Below are positions 17,701 to 30,256 of a stretch of DNA of 64,000 bases, one piece after another (position 1 is the first letter of the stretch; every line of letters starts with the position of its first letter). The translations under genes and the position numbers were made by a program. This DNA comes from Pictodentalium vernedei. Its lineage: Eukaryota > Mollusca > Scaphopoda > Dentaliida > Dentaliidae. The notes below the pieces were generated by a model. That model saw nothing but the letters and a program-made list of their open reading frames with translations. It searched no databases and was not told the origin of the DNA. The stretch is from contig CM062295.1 in the NCBI GenBank assembly GCA_031216915.1, positions 182,356,927-182,420,926 of the forward strand, given 5' to 3'.

Positions 17701-19660
17701 CGGAAATATGTGAAGGTTGAGACCTTCCGGGTTGTGATGCAGTGTGTGGGACTTCCCCTGATACAGGTCATTGAGAGGAGGAAGCTTCTGGGGAATGTCC
17801 CATAACAGACACCTGATCAGGTTGGTCCAGGGTTTCCGAGACGACAGAGGTGCTACTAGGAAGATTTTGAGGGGAGACTGTTTGATTTTTAACAGAATCT
17901 GCTGAATCAGCGTAGTTGGAGGATATGCATATCCTATTATTCCGTTCCATGAGATTGATAGAGCGTCTACTGCATACGCTCGATGATCCGGACAAGGTGA
18001 CACGAACGTTGGTAGCTAATTGTATAGGATCTATCATGGGACGATCCCACTGGTAGCAAATCTGCCGGATTATTTGTTTGTTGAGAGTTCACTCCGATGG
18101 CAACAGACGACCCTTCCTTGAGAGCGAGTCTGCTACTATGTTCAGACAACCCAGAATATGATGGACCGAGAGATGAACGTGATGAGTCAGAACAAATAGG
18201 AGAATTTTCTTCATCAATTCGCATAGAGGAATTGAATGAGTGCTGCCCTGGTTCCTGAGATACGCCACTACTGTCGAATTGTCCAACACGACAGAATCTG
18301 CACATGTACGTTGGCTATGGGAGTAATCGATTGCAAGAGTGCAAGCCAAATAGACATCATTTCTTTGATGTTTATGTGCTTTTGCAGGAAAGAAGGGTCC
18401 TAAAGACCCTGGCAATTCAGGTCTGTAGGAATCAGGGATGCATCCCAACTTGTCAGACTCGCATCCGCCATAATAGTAAAGACCGGATCCGGTACTTGAA
18501 GTGAACACCCCGAGTTAACCACTCGAGATCCACCCAAATTTGAACTTTTTGTGTTATCAGATCTGTTAAAACAATCCGGTGTTCGAACGAATGCATCTTG
18601 ACACTCCAGTTCTGAGTAAAGAATATTTCGAGAGGACGTGTGCGTAAGCACCCCAGCGGAATCCTGTCTGCCGCTGCTCCACACAGACCCATTAGTCGCA
18701 TGAACTCTCTCATCGATACTGTTAGAGAGTTTTGATAGAGGCGAGCATAGTAACTGACCAATCTCGCTCGGGTTATCGGAAGGCAAACCAGACTGCAATG
18801 AGTCTCGAAGCTCATTCCCAAGTGAATGAATGACTTGGACGGAGCTAAATCTGACTTCTTTTCATTTACTATGAAACCGAGACGTCAGAATAAGTGAAGC
18901 AGACTCCGCACATCGTTCTGAAGTGCATCTTTGTCGCCATATCTCTGAAGAATGTCGTCCACATAAGCCAACGTAACCACGACTGAATGAGCTCGGAAGT
19001 ACGACTTTACCGAGTTCATTATCCGAGTGAACGCCCAAAGTGCCAGGTTCAGACCGAAACACACTGCTCTGAACTGGTAAACCTTCCCTTGGACGGCAAA
19101 GCACAGGTACTTTCTGAAAGCCGGATGAACCATGACATTAAAGTACGCGTCTTTTAGATCTATGCTTGCTGCAAAGTCATTCATCATTCACTCAAATGCT
19201 CGCTCCTACTGACCGAATGGTTTCCATATAGAACTTTGGAGCAATAATCAGTTTGTTTATCCAGCTCAAGTCTATGGCCGGTCGATACGAGCCGTCTGGT
19301 TTCTGCGCAAGGAACAAGTGACTGTAAAATCTCGGTGAGTTGGGATTTTCTACAACCTCTATTGCATCTTCTCTTCTGCAAGAAGAGACTCCTTTTTTGA
19401 AGGATTTGCCGGAAGAACTGTCCAACGTGGACTTCTTGTAAGTGGGGGCTTTGATCTGAATGATAGTCAGAGTCCCGATCTGACTACATTTCTGACACAT
19501 TGATCTTCCGTTATATCCATCCAGTTTTTCGCGAAGTTTAACTATTGTCTGCCAACTGGAGAGCAATAGAGGTTCTGACCAATGCCTGTAAGACCTGCAA
19601 GGCCGTCGGGAGGAGAAACCACGTCCTCCCCGAGAAGCACCTCAGGCCGTCGGCCTAGGG
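17638..19660 (-). pseudogene. RT/RNase H remnant of copy B
   Basis: Homologous to copy A RT/RNase H over its length. Recognisable pieces: PAIDLSWINKLIIAPKFYME, SIDLKDAYFNVMVHPAFRKY, FGLNLALWAF, AYVDDILQRYGD (YLDD changed to YVDD), DNSTVVAYLRNQG and AYAVDALSISW. Several frameshifts separate them. It cannot give a full enzyme. Confidence 0.9.
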
Positions 19661-21695
19661 GCATCTGCTCTAGAGTCTCTGTACGACTTACGCCCCTTTC
19701 CAGAGTTGCTGTACTGCCGGTTTCCAGAATAATTGTACAAGGGTTTACTAGAACCCCCACCAGGAGCTTTTCTTCGCTGGCTGCGAACTGGAGCCCCCTC
19801 GCCTACCACGTCCAGCATATGGAAGATGCTGGGAAACTGACCTCAGCAAAAGAGTGCTGGTAGCTTTCTTGGTAGCTTCAACGTACACCAAGGACAACTT
19901 GTCATCAAACAACGTATGTCCTGAAACCGGAGCGACTCTAAGAGAGCTCTTCACCCAATTGGCAATCAAAGAAGATGATGCCAAGCCTCCATCACGTCTT
20001 AATAATTCCATATTTGCCACTGTAAGGGCGGAATGATGTGTGGCATACATAACTGCCCTAGAAAGAATTCATTAATACCGTCAAATTCTTTCCCCACAAG
20101 ATGATGGTCCAAAGCCCTGGTGATAGGATCTGCGTCAGACATAGCATCCAAAACTGCCTGACTAGAATCAATTGTAGATTCGATCACATCTGAGTGGACA
20201 TTGAATGATGCAGGTAACTATATGTCCATATCTGTAGTCCGATCATCCAAATGCAGAGGAGCTGTCTGTACATCTTCTCCAACCGTTTTTAATTTGCTAG
20301 GTCCAGGAAATGGTATGTGAATGGAAGATGCTGTTAAGAAAGGATATTTCCTATCTTGAACTTGCTAGGTTAAATAATGCGTCGTCAACATGGTTGAAAA
20401 CCTCCGACACATGAACCGACTGACCCTGGAAGGAAAGAACATCCTCTTTCCTCTGCAGGGCATCCCCATCTAGGATGAAAGCGATTTCTGCCTAGCAGAT
20501 GCAGCTTGCTGACCAGAGGGAACTAATTCAGGAAAAAACTGATGAATAAAATTGATCGTTTCCATATGCTGTTCCGTATAGGTTGGAGAATCTTCCTCCA
20601 CCTCTCTACCATCATCAGGTCAGGCTGTGAAATTCGGTTGGCTCCCTCCGAGTGAACGGATGACCGTACCAACCCAGCACCATCCGACAGCTCACTCCCG
20701 GAGTCTGTTGAAGGTCTCACTTACGTTGGCTGGGAAGCTGTGATAAGCTGCGCTATCTGTGACATTAAGTCCGTAACTGAGGGTTGCGGAGCAGTGGTCT
20801 TATGTTTCTTTGCTGCAAAATGTTCTCAAGACAGCAATCGAATGCTCCGCATTTTCATGCCTCGATGTACTAGCTACCAGATGACCCAACTTCGGAGGGG
20901 TAGATGGGGAGCATCTTCGCGTAACTACTTGAATTTCTGAAGTTGGATAGCTAGTGAGAGGTCTAATGTGCTTGGTACTTGATGAGGAAGAAGCTGTAAC
21001 TGTCGCCGACACCGGCTGCAGTGTGGACGGAGCACCTCGATCGGCCAACGAGGACATTAGCTCCGACTCAGTAAAGTTTTGTGCCACCGCAACAGTCGTC
21101 CCCGACTGTTGACGGGATGGAGAAGGCTCTCTTGCTCGCGATCTGACTCCAGATCTTGCCGAGCGTCCCGTTAAGAAACTTGCTGGCTTCTTGCCTTTTG
21201 CCATCGTCACTGTGTGAGCTTTTGATTTTAAGGTGCTTGCTCTACCCAATTCTACACTCTCCTCGACCGCTACAGACTTATCCGGTGATACGGCCCTGCT
21301 GGCAGGGTTACAGCTTCACTGGCCGAGCTAGCTGCTTTTAATGGAATAAAAGGCCTTATTCCTTGTTTTATATTCAAGAGCACCTTTGCAGCTAGCTCTG
21401 TTTGCTCATCTGAGTGCGATGATGGCAGCACATTTTGGGTGGGTGTCGGTGAACCATCACCATATTCTTGTTCCTCTGAAAAAGAGACTGAAACACTAGA
21501 ATTAGCATGCGGTAACAGCTCTGGCATCGGAACTTTGCTGTGTACATAAGGCGACACCCTCCTCCAACGTTTGGCATCCCAAATGACACAAGTAGCACAC
21601 GTATCAGAAGGAGTGCAGCGACTACAAGCAAGACAGCAAGCCTGTAAATCCGAGGCAGATTTTCTTGCCCTGCACTTGATGCAAAAAGATTTCAT
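19575..21695 (-). pseudogene. Gag-like remnant of copy B
   Basis: Begins MKSFCIKCRARKSASD with the CxxC cluster and WDAKRWRRVSPYV. Later pieces include ELAAKVLLNIKQG, SLRVAPVSGHTLFDDKLS and a Gly/Arg/Ser-rich end. Broken by several frameshifts and stops between about 20050 and 21300. Confidence 0.82.
21090..21111. other. Gag hairpin in copy B
   Basis: Arms CAACAGTCG and CGACTGTTG with a four-base loop, extended by CCG/CGG past a bulged A. It is the same alignment position as 10181-10202 of copy A, but the arm centre changed on both sides. Confidence 0.6.
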
Positions 21696-23059
21696 AATAA
21701 TATTTAGCCAAAGACTAAGTCCACTGCACTCCTAAACAATCAATAAATTATACATAATAATGATACTGAAAATATACGGCAATCAAAATCGTTTCGAAAA
21801 AAAAAATCAAAATCCAAAAAAATTATTTTTTTTGGTGGGGGGGGGGGGGGGGGAATTTTTTTTGAAAATGTCTAAGTTCCCAAAGAGAACCTCACAAGCC
21901 CAAGGGCGTCTCGATAGAGCCTAGTGTGGACAAACACCAACAAATTTAAGCTACACTACCGGCATCATAAATACATGTATCATACTACAAATATGATAAC
22001 TGTGCTACACTATAAAATAATAATACACTAAGTTAAAGCGTTGTCCAAGTGAAAAACAGGGGGGAGTGGTGGCGTTGCAGTAATCAGTTCTCGTCAGATC
22101 ACCGAAGTTAAGCAACGTCGAGCCCGGTTAGTCCTCGGATGGGTGACCGTCTGAGCGATTGATTCGGACTCCTGCGTTGTGTCCTTGGGCAAGGCACTTA
22201 ACCCAGGTGGTCCTCATGGGGGCACGATGACACCGTGTACTAAGGCGTACTGCACGCCGATGGTGTGCATGTTTTCAACCAATCTAACCCTGTCTGCGCT
22301 GCAGTGTGGAGTTACGATGTTGGGGAGCTGGCAGCTGCTTGTCATTGCTCGGTGGTTCTCGCTGGGTGCGATGATGGCAGCACATTTTTGGTTTCCTCCA
22401 CCCATAAAACTGTCACCATCACGATATGAGCTTGGCTGTTAATGTGTCGTTAAATCCTAATAATAAAAAAAAAAAAAAAAAGAAAAAAAAAGGGAAAAAC
22501 AACATCAACAGGAAAAACCGGAAACTAAACAACAGGCTATACAATAAGCCCAAAGTCAGAAACCGGTCAATAACTACCTAATGCAGAGCTAGATCTTCCT
22601 GAGAAGAAAAAACAATACATCTGGTAGAAGATGCAAGACAACATACGTCCTAACACCCCCAGGATGAGGGTGTAATCATGGGGGTAAATGGAATAAACAT
22701 TCCGTAGATCTTGTTAAACTCCCAAGAAGTTTAATAAAAAAATTTTCAATAAAAAAGCCAATAAGTATCAGAGTTTAACAGAAGGGTTCATGGGAAGAGA
22801 GGGAAGGAATATTTAACAAACAGTAGGTTTGTCATTAGTAAGAATGATGACGTTCAGGCCAATGTCCCGAAAATGGGAAACATGAATAATTTTATAAAAT
22901 TATTAATATTTTACAGCCCTGAATGTCCAAAACCTCCATAGTTCACTTCCAGCATCCTTTCAGATCCTTGAATCCACCATAATCATGATTGATTTGTGTC
23001 TGGCATCTTCAGAAAAGTGTATTTGAAGCACAGATGTCAGTTCAGATATTGCTGACTTT
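21696..23059. other. Leader of copy B
   Basis: Non-coding apart from the nested SINE. Has a long G run (about 21837-21854) and the inverted AAACTCCCAAGAAGTTTAAT / AGAGTTTAACAG pair near 22720-22780, equivalent to the leaders of A, C and D. Confidence 0.55.
22059..22493 (+). mobile_element. 5S rRNA-headed SINE
   Basis: The head reads GATCACCGAAGTTAAGCAAC, then GAGCCCGGTTAG and GGATGGGTGACC, the internal-promoter part of 5S rRNA. The body has GTGTCCTTGGGCAAGGCACTT, GGGGGCACGATGACACCGTG and TTTCCTCCACCCATAAAACT, and ends in a poly-A-rich tail. A likely 8-base target duplication GAAAAACA lies at 22051-22058 and 22494-22501. The body matches the tRNA-headed SINEs at 35478 and 60445. It is in the copy B leader. 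Only head fragments of 5S are present, so it is not a 5S gene. Confidence 0.88.
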
Positions 23060-23278
23060 GGGCCAAACAGAAGAATGACATTTGTGCCAGTTTCGGACAC
23101 TTCCTGGTTACTGCACATGCGCAGTAAGCTAAAGTATGGAGGACCAGTTAGGACTTTTCTTTTTTGGTTTTGTATGCAAATTTTGGGGATTGGGGGGTTC
23201 AAAATTTGTGTTTCGCCCTGGAAATTAAAGGGTTTGCATCAGCTAAGTCTGGGCCATTGGTTATTAGTATAAAAATAT
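23060..23278. repeat. Right terminal repeat of copy B
   Basis: Contains ACTGCACATGCGCAGT (23110-23125), GGGGATTGGGGG, TTTGTGTTTCGCCCTGG, CTAAGTCTGGGCCATTGG, and ends TTAGTATAAAAATAT. Right of it, CAACACTTTCTGTATG continues the host repeat. Confidence 0.85.
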
Positions 23279-24060
23279 CAACACTTTCTGTATGATGACA
23301 AACTGCATGAATTTCACAAAAAACTGCATGTTTTGTAGCAAGTTCACAACAAACAAGTTGCAATGCACCAGGTATCCCCCACCAAGAAGTGGTTTACTAA
23401 AAAGGGGACAAGTTGAAAAAAGTGGAAAAAGGCAAATAACTCTAGAAAAAAATGGACAAAACCTGTTACTTGTGAATATCCTTTCCCCCATAGTGGTCTA
23501 TCAGCATACCAAAGATCATTTAAATCCAACATCCACCAACTGAGATATGACGGTCCAAAGTTCTTACTGATGGATGAATGGATGGATGGACAGATGGAAC
23601 CCATTTCTATATCCCCCTGCAAATATCGTTTTGGCAGGGGATAAAAAAAAAAGGTTTTCCCACAGTTATCTCCCCTTCAGAGGCTTAAATAAGGCATAGC
23701 ACACATATTTGATGCAGTAGCATTTGCTGAAAAATAAATTACCATGTTACATCAAAACAATAGGAAATAACTGCCCAAAATGATAACTTTTGATTTTTGG
23801 AGGCTAAACTGGGCTAAAGGCAATATTTGAGATCCCATACAAGACCTAATATGGATGCTGAAACATGGGTTGAACAAACTTTAATGTATGAGTGAAAGAC
23901 TCTGCTTGCCAAAAATCAACACTCTTTACATTGATTCTGAAAAAGATTTTAAAATGTTTTTTGAGTTATCTCCCCTTTTGTGGCAGATCAACTTGAGCAA
24001 AATTCAATTCTTAGGCTAAAGGGAACATATGTCCCAAGTTTGACTGTAAAGTATTTAGCC
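23279..24060. repeat. Dispersed repeat units right of copy B, with a pearl/Helentron-like tail
   Basis: Includes a GATGGATGGATGGACAGATGG microsatellite (about 23570-23600) and a hairpin TATCCCCCTGC ... GCAGGGGATAAAA near 23608-23648, the usual 3' tail form. From 23640 a second unit begins. CTTGCCAAAAATCAACAC at about 23915 is an uninterrupted version of the copy B target site. Confidence 0.55.
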
Positions 24061-24865
24061 TGTCATGGTATGTGATGTGACACATTGCCCGACATGCACA
24101 GCAGTAGGTGATTCCTACATACCCTGCTATGCACAGGTTCTAAAAATAGCCTATCTGAGGAATGGTAGATCCCCAGACCTGTGAAACAGCCACAAAGAAA
24201 ATGGTGAGATTTATGCATATCTGTTCGTACTACAGTGAGGTATATTCTTGTCAGTTTCAATATGACCTAATCTTTTTTGTCTCTATGTATCATCGTATTA
24301 AGGTTTGCAACTGTTGGTGTTGAATTGAGTTATGTTGATTTTTGTTTTTCTTCTATTCCATTAAAAAATTAAGATAATTTATGCATGAAGGAAAATATCA
24401 TTTAGTGTGTTATCTACTTTATGTCAGTTGTTGTTTTCCATACCTTAAAAAAATCAAAATCTCAATTAGTGTTTGAACATTATTGCTTGAGTAGTTATTA
24501 CTACTTTTGGAAACAAAGAGTTCTGTTGACTTTTATATTTCATCAACAGACTAGCGATTTTCAAAAATAAGTTTGCTGGCTAATTTGTATATCTCATGCA
24601 TGATAAAAAAAATACAGTATTTTTTGTACATTATGCTAGTTGTACATAAGAACTTACCAAAATAATCCAAATTCAAATCACATTTTTTGTGTACTTGTTT
24701 AAAAAGTGATACTGTTATTTTGGATGGCAAGAAAATGGCCGATGGTGACCATTTTTGATGAGTGCCAAATTCCAAAATGTAACATCCTCATCCTCTTGTC
24801 AATATACACAATTGTATTTTCACAACAATAGGCCCTGAAGTACTCGAGTTTTGGTGATTTTTGTT

Positions 24866-25544
24866 TAGTGTTCAACCGATGATCGAAACCGGCCACCACA
24901 ATCAGCTGATTGTGGGCAATCGGATGACAACTGCAATAGCTCCTGGAACATTGGTTCAACCGATTGTTGCCAAGCATTTTGTGATGATTCATAAACCGCA
25001 TTTTATTATCTTCTGCAACTGTTCAATTGTTAATGTAAAATGATGTCAATGATACCATTCAATAAGTTAAAAAACCACCACAATGTGTATTCTTAATCTC
25101 TCTTGACCCTTATGGGATATACAAGTTAAATGACATGTAAAGCTTACCATTGAGCATACTTGCAGCAATCACCAGTTCATATCGGAAAAGTGAAGGTTGC
25201 ACACCAGAGACTCAGGTCGCAGTAAAAATTACCAGTTACATGCACTTGGGCAGTAAACGTGGATCTGAGAGCCACATTTACCACCCAAGTGTGCATGACT
25301 GGTAATTTTACTGGACCTGAGTCAACGGAGTTTAACACTGTGGAATATGTTCAATTTAATGTAGTTCTTTCGAGTCTCGACTTATCTTGTAGTGAACAGA
25401 CTGTAAACACTGTAAAATATGTTCAATTTAATGTAGTTCTTTGCGAGCCTCGACTTGTCTAGTAGACAATTGGAATCGGCCAATTGTGAGCTCAAATAAC
25501 CAGTAATCGGTCAGCGGCCATTTTTGGTAATCGGTTGAACACTA
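24866..25544. mobile_element. hAT-like non-autonomous element
   Basis: Inverted ends TAGTGTTCAACCGAT ... ATCGGTTGAACACTA. Flanking octamers TTTTTGTT (24858-24865) and TTTTTGGT (25545-25552) match at 7 of 8, as expected for a hAT 8-bp duplication. No transposase inside. Confidence 0.75.
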
Positions 25545-26017
25545 TTTTTGGTTTTTATTTGCCGATAGATATTTCTAAACATTAAGATACCTAGCTAATC
25601 TGCATTATTTATCCAAGAGAGAAAACCCTGTAGAGTTCCTTAAGTACATACCGGTAATACAAGTTTTTCATACCAAAGATAATCCAAATCCAAATTACCA
25701 TTTTAAAATTCTTGCTTAAAAACTGTAATTGTTATTTTTAGACCCAAATGACCAATGAACTTATGCATGAGAGAAAAAACCTTTATATTAAGTTCCAATA
25801 AGATTAAAATCCTCGCCCTCTGATTGGACAAGAGCTCGCTCAGTTTTTTTCTATGTTTGTGGCTCCAGTGGCATATGATATCGTCTGACGTTGCCACATG
25901 AAATATTTGAAAAGATGATAACAATGGGAGGAGATCGAAAGTGGATACTGCCTATAAAATCATATTTTTCAAGACCAGTGATCATTCTATGAATGTATAC
26001 CCTCAACCCACTCATAA

Positions 26018-26096
26018 AAAGGTTGAGGTTACTCTATCTCAGATCAAATCCTGAACTTGTTCAGGATTTGAACTGAGATGGAGATACTTCAACCTT
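26018..26096. repeat. ~80-bp palindrome
   Basis: AAGGTTGAGGTTACTCTATC ... GATACTTCAACCTT with inner arms AAATCCTGAAC / GTTCAGGATTT. Probably a miniature palindromic element; no flanking duplication identified. Confidence 0.55.
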
Positions 26097-26578
26097 TATC
26101 TAAGATATTGATCTTTTGTTGTCCAGTGATGTTGTGGGGTATACGAGAAGTTTATTTGCTAAATTTGTTATTGTTAAAGTTGCCTTGTTCATTGAAGTTG
26201 TCTTGTTGATTTTACGATGTGGGTTTTGGGCTTTGGGTAAGGTCTTATTGCAAAAAAAAACAAAGCGAAGTGATACATTTCTGTCTAGAAATATTCCCCG
26301 ACAAACTTTCTTATTTTCATTGTTTATTGTTGTTTTCTCGTTGTCGATTTGACTTAAGTTTTATAAACAAAGCAGACACTACATGCATTTATTTATTTAC
26401 ACTTTCCTAATTTGTAAAAATAAAACATCAATCATCATGCCCTCACCTTTCACAATCGAACTTGTATGCTTTTCAATGCAGGGTTTCGATTGATTTAATT
26501 TGTGTTTTCTTTATTAATTGTTGTTCATTTTACTGTTAGGAAGAGTTGAAATGTGTCATATATTCTAAAACTAAACAT

Positions 26579-26828
26579 TTAACTGGTAGAGTGCTGGAAG
26601 TCCATATTTGGGCTTTATTCTGAAGTGCAGGTACCACAATTTAAAGGCTTCATGTTCCGTGGATGTGCTTCATATTATCTTTGAAGTGATGTTATTTTAT
26701 CTGTTAGGATTTGCCTTGTTACAATTTATGGGAGAGTGCCTATTGGCACTCTCCCATAAAATGTAACAAGGCAAAGATGCACAAAGAAATTGTAAGGACC
26801 AAAAATAATTTAGCACTCTACCAGTTAA
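26579..26828. mobile_element. TTAA MITE (TTAACTGGTAGAG family), copy 1 of a pair
   Basis: Ends TTAACTGGTAGAGTGCT and its complement at TTAA 26825-26828. Centre is a palindrome with GAGAGTGCC ... GGCACTCTC. piggyBac-type target, no coding capacity. Confidence 0.78.
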
Positions 26829-27049
26829 CTGGTAGAGTGCTAAATTTTATTTGGCCACCAAAATTTTTTCATATGTCTTTGCCTTGTTACAATTTATAGG
26901 AGAGTGCCCACAGGCAAATCTTAACAGACTAAATAATATCACTTCAAAGATAATATGATGCACAGCCACTGAATTTGAAGCCTTTAAGTTGCAGTACCTG
27001 CACTTCAGAATAAAGCCCAAATATGGGCTTCCAGCACTCTATCAGTTAA
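26825..27049. mobile_element. TTAA MITE (TTAACTGGTAGAG family), copy 2 of a pair
   Basis: Shares TTAA 26825-26828 with the copy on its left and ends CACTCTATCAGTTAA at 27049. It is an inverted relative of the left copy. 27050-27690 has no recognisable feature. Confidence 0.75.
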
Positions 27050-28301
27050 GGTACGGTCAGCATTTGATAAACGTTGATTCATTATGTCCCAGACAAGCAT
27101 GAAACACGTCACGACAACACAAATACGGTAGAGGTCAACAAGTCCATCTCTACTGTAGGAATAAATTCATTCAGTGTTAAACCTACGGGGAAAATTTATC
27201 ACCCTACTAGGATAATAAAGCAAAAAATTTCTCCAAGGCTTTTATTGTTTGAATAAACGGCCATTTATGGGATAAAATAAAATAAAATCTGAAATGCACA
27301 ATGAATTCACATTCAAAATATTGGGCCAAAATGATGTGTAGGTGAACTTCTTGAACCTGTAATTTGAAATTCCTGTTGAAATCCTGAGTTTGTGAAGAAA
27401 GAAACTGTTAGAATGAAGGAATGAAATGAAAAGTTTCTGAGACATTTTTCTTGTTTTTTTTACTCTGTTGTCAATGGTGACAATTAACTCCTTGCACTCT
27501 GGTAGTATTTCAAATTTTTCGTCACTGAGATATAAGTTTTTAAATTCTCAGTTGCATTATTGGAAAAATTCACTGCTGAAAACTATAATATTTTGACATC
27601 AGAGTGCAGAGGATTAAATTAATTGTTCACACCCAGCTTGAACTAGTTCCTCTGTAAATAGAATCACTGAACTAAAATTAGTTGGTATGATAAAATTGTA
27701 AAATATTAAGATAATTTGAGGGTTTCTAGAGACTCAACATCATGAGTGGCCATTTTTGATGACTGCCAAACTTCAAAATGTATTATTCTCTTCCTCTTGT
27801 CAATAAACAACACTGAATTAAGTTTCATAACAACTGTGCTGGAATTAATTGAGTTTTAGTCATTTGGGTGATTTTGTTTTTTTTGTCTACAGATGAAGTT
27901 TTAAAAACTAATTTTGCAGTCTAATTTACATAATTTATGCGTGCAAGAAAAACACAACGTATATTGAGCTAGTTGCTTTCCATATAAAAAATAATCCAAA
28001 TCCAAATCTTTGTCTGAAGGTTTAAAATATGTAATTACCAATATTGGAACAAAATTGCTGATGGCAGCCATTTTGATGACAGTCAAACTCCAAAATGTGA
28101 TGCCTTCTTTCTCTTGTCAATAAACACCTAAGAATTGGACTTGAATAGAGATATGGTCATCTTTGTTTTTTATCTAGGAATGGACAGGCAGACGGCCAGA
28201 TGAAGCAAAACAGATCATTATAACCCCACCACCCCCCACCCAATTCCTATCTATAAAAAGCACTGCTACACATTCCTGGGGCACACAGGGAAATAAGGCA
28301 G

Positions 28302-28552
28302 TTAACCCTTTACCCAACGTAACGATCAAAAACCGGCCAGCGCTATTCACAAAAATCGCCAATTAATTTTCATTATTTTTTCATTTTTTGTCTCAAAAAC
28401 ATAGGTTATGACCCCTCTTTGGAACGAGCTCGTCGAGTTCGTTCCAATGAGGGGTCATAACCTATGTTTTTGAGACAAAAAATGAAAAAAATAGTTATTC
28501 AAGAAATTTGTTTGCAAGTGTCGTCTGCTTTTCATGTTAGGTAAAGGGTTAA
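28302..28552. mobile_element. Palindromic TTAA MITE (TTAACCCTTTACC family), copy 1
   Basis: TTAACCCTTTACCCAACG at the left, complement GTTAGGTAAAGGGTTAA at the right. The two arms are nearly fully self-complementary (CATAACCTATGTTTTTGAG and complement) around the centre GGAACGAGCTCGTCGAGTTC. TTAA on both sides fits piggyBac-type insertion. Confidence 0.85.
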
Positions 28553-29390
28553 GCTAACATTTGAAGATGTAAGGAATGAAAGGGTAACTTTAACATTGAA
28601 CCAAATGAGAATATGCTGGTGTGCCTTGGTGACTGGATCAAAAAGCAGGAAGCAAACATACAAACCAGGATTCTCATGCTAAAGCATGGATGCTGCAAAG
28701 ATTTTAATCCACACAGTAATTCATGACATATATGGACAGAAGCAGGTGTATCAACATGTTAAGACAAATACACAATCTTCTACTCAACAAAACAATCAAA
28801 AAACATGCTTGCTGAAAAAAGAGATGTTCACATTTATTAAAATATCATCGGTAAAACTTTAGTTAATACTGTGTAACTTGTAAATCTTAAAACAAAACAT
28901 GTACCAATTTATTGCTCTTCAGTAGTTCTCACCATTCACCATCTTGTTATCCATGAACTAATTAATTCAACACATTTTCATGCTAGCTACTGATTGTTAT
29001 AAAAACGACGTAACAACAATCCTACACTTGGTTTCAGGACTACCAGTGGTGCTTTAAAAATCCTAATAAATGAATACTCCTGTTAACTGAATGGGAAATT
29101 TTAATGCCTATTTCTCATTGGGTGTGGGGCAGAAATGCGGCTCCTGAGAGGAACTCAATTTAACCCTGAATTTGCTAGTTAAATTCAAAGTTTATTTACA
29201 GTGGTTTCTAGTCAAATCTTGACTGCCTTTATAAGGTCTGTCATCACACGAGTGCGATTAACACCTTCTTGGGAAAATGTTTACGAGGATAACTGTCCCA
29301 ATAGTGGAACAGTCATTTCACTAGGATGGAAAACCCCAGTATCATAGACACTTTTTTATAATAGCTTCCATTGTTTACTGTTCAGACATG

Positions 29391-29639
29391 TTAACCCTTT
29401 ACCCAAAGCAGAGGATTTCAAAATTTATTATTTTAAATATCATTTTTTAATTTTTTTCAAAAAATTTCAACAAAACCATATCATGTGACCCCTCTTTGGA
29501 ATGAGCTCGGCGAGCTCGTTCCAAAGAGGGGTCACATGATATGGTTTTGTTGAAATTTTTCGCAAAATAATATTTTTTCAGCTGCTGAATTTGCAAATTA
29601 CGCGGGCGGATGCGGGCGATTCGTTGGGTAAAGGGTTAA
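29391..29639. mobile_element. Palindromic TTAA MITE, copy 2
   Basis: Same family as 28302-28552. Perfect TTAA at both ends; centre palindrome around GAGCTCGGCGAGCTC; arms contain ATCATGTGACCCCTCTTTGG and complement. Confidence 0.85.
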
Positions 29640-29687
29640 GTTGATGAATTGTAAAATAATGAGATTTCTGAAAAAAATAGGGAGATT

Positions 29688-29929
29688 TTAACCCTTTACC
29701 TAACATGAAAAGCGTACAACATTTGCAAATAAAATTATTGAATAACAAATATTTTTCATTTTTTTTTGGCGTCAAAACATAGTTTATGACCCCCTCAATG
29801 AGCTCATGCCAATGAGGGGTCATAAGCTATGTTTTTGAGGCAAAAAATAAAAAAAATAAAGAAAACTGAATGGTAATTTTTGTGAATAGCATTGACCGGT
29901 TTTGGCGGTACGTTGGGTAAAAGGGATAA
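29688..29929. mobile_element. Palindromic TTAA MITE, copy 3
   Basis: Left end TTAACCCTTTACC intact; right end decayed to GGGATAA. Arms contain AAACATAGTTTATGACC and complement. Confidence 0.78.
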
Positions 29930-30008
29930 ATTTTTATATGGCTCAAAGAGGAACATTTATTGTCTTACATAGTGAGATTCTGATAAAAAGGCTCAATTTC
30001 AGGCTCAT

Positions 30009-30256
30009 TTAACCCTTTACCCAACGCAGACGATATCAAAATTTAATTTTTTAAATACCATTTTTTGAAATTTTTCAAAAAATTTCAACAAAACCATATC
30101 ATGTGACCCTCGTTGGAACGAGCTCGACGAGCTTGTTCCAACGAGGGGTCACATGATATGGTTTTGTTGAAACTTTTTGAAAAATAATATTTTTTCAACT
30201 GCTGAATTTGCATATTATGCGGGCGGATGTGGGCGATTCGTTAGGTAAAGGGTTAA
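30009..30256. mobile_element. Palindromic TTAA MITE, copy 4
   Basis: TTAACCCTTTACCCAACG ... GTTAGGTAAAGGGTTAA with the ATCATGTGACC arm type, closest to copy 2. 30326-31433 right of the host element has no feature I can support. Confidence 0.83.

Larger units (their letters stand above)
13034..23278 (-). mobile_element. Broken DIRS retrotransposon copy B with three nested insertions
   Basis: The left end starts ATGATAAATTGAAAGTAATTTG at 13034-13055, as in copy E (44637) and F (63866). It is then cut by a Tc1/mariner element and resumes at 14532. Right end at 23278 (GTATAAAAATAT). In between, on the minus strand, lie the internal complementary region (14815-14902) and broken recombinase, RT/RNase H and Gag regions. 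A TIR element is nested in the recombinase and a 5S-headed SINE in the leader. Many frameshifts make it an old, dead copy. Confidence 0.88.
24300..28200. repeat. Dispersed ~300-bp repeat units, interrupted
   Basis: Units at about 24360-24865, 25553-25930 and 27690-28170 share ATAATCCAAATCCAAAT, GGTGACCATTTTTGATGA-like and CTCTTGTCAATAAAC phrases. A hAT-like element and two TTAA MITEs lie among them. A GGACAGGCAGACGG tail at about 28178 suggests the same tandem-core element class. No gene; small ORFs here lack known domains. Confidence 0.5.

Noticed and set aside
22076..22160. Possible 5S rRNA gene
   Set aside because: Only the internal promoter part of 5S is present and it continues into a SINE body and A-rich tail.
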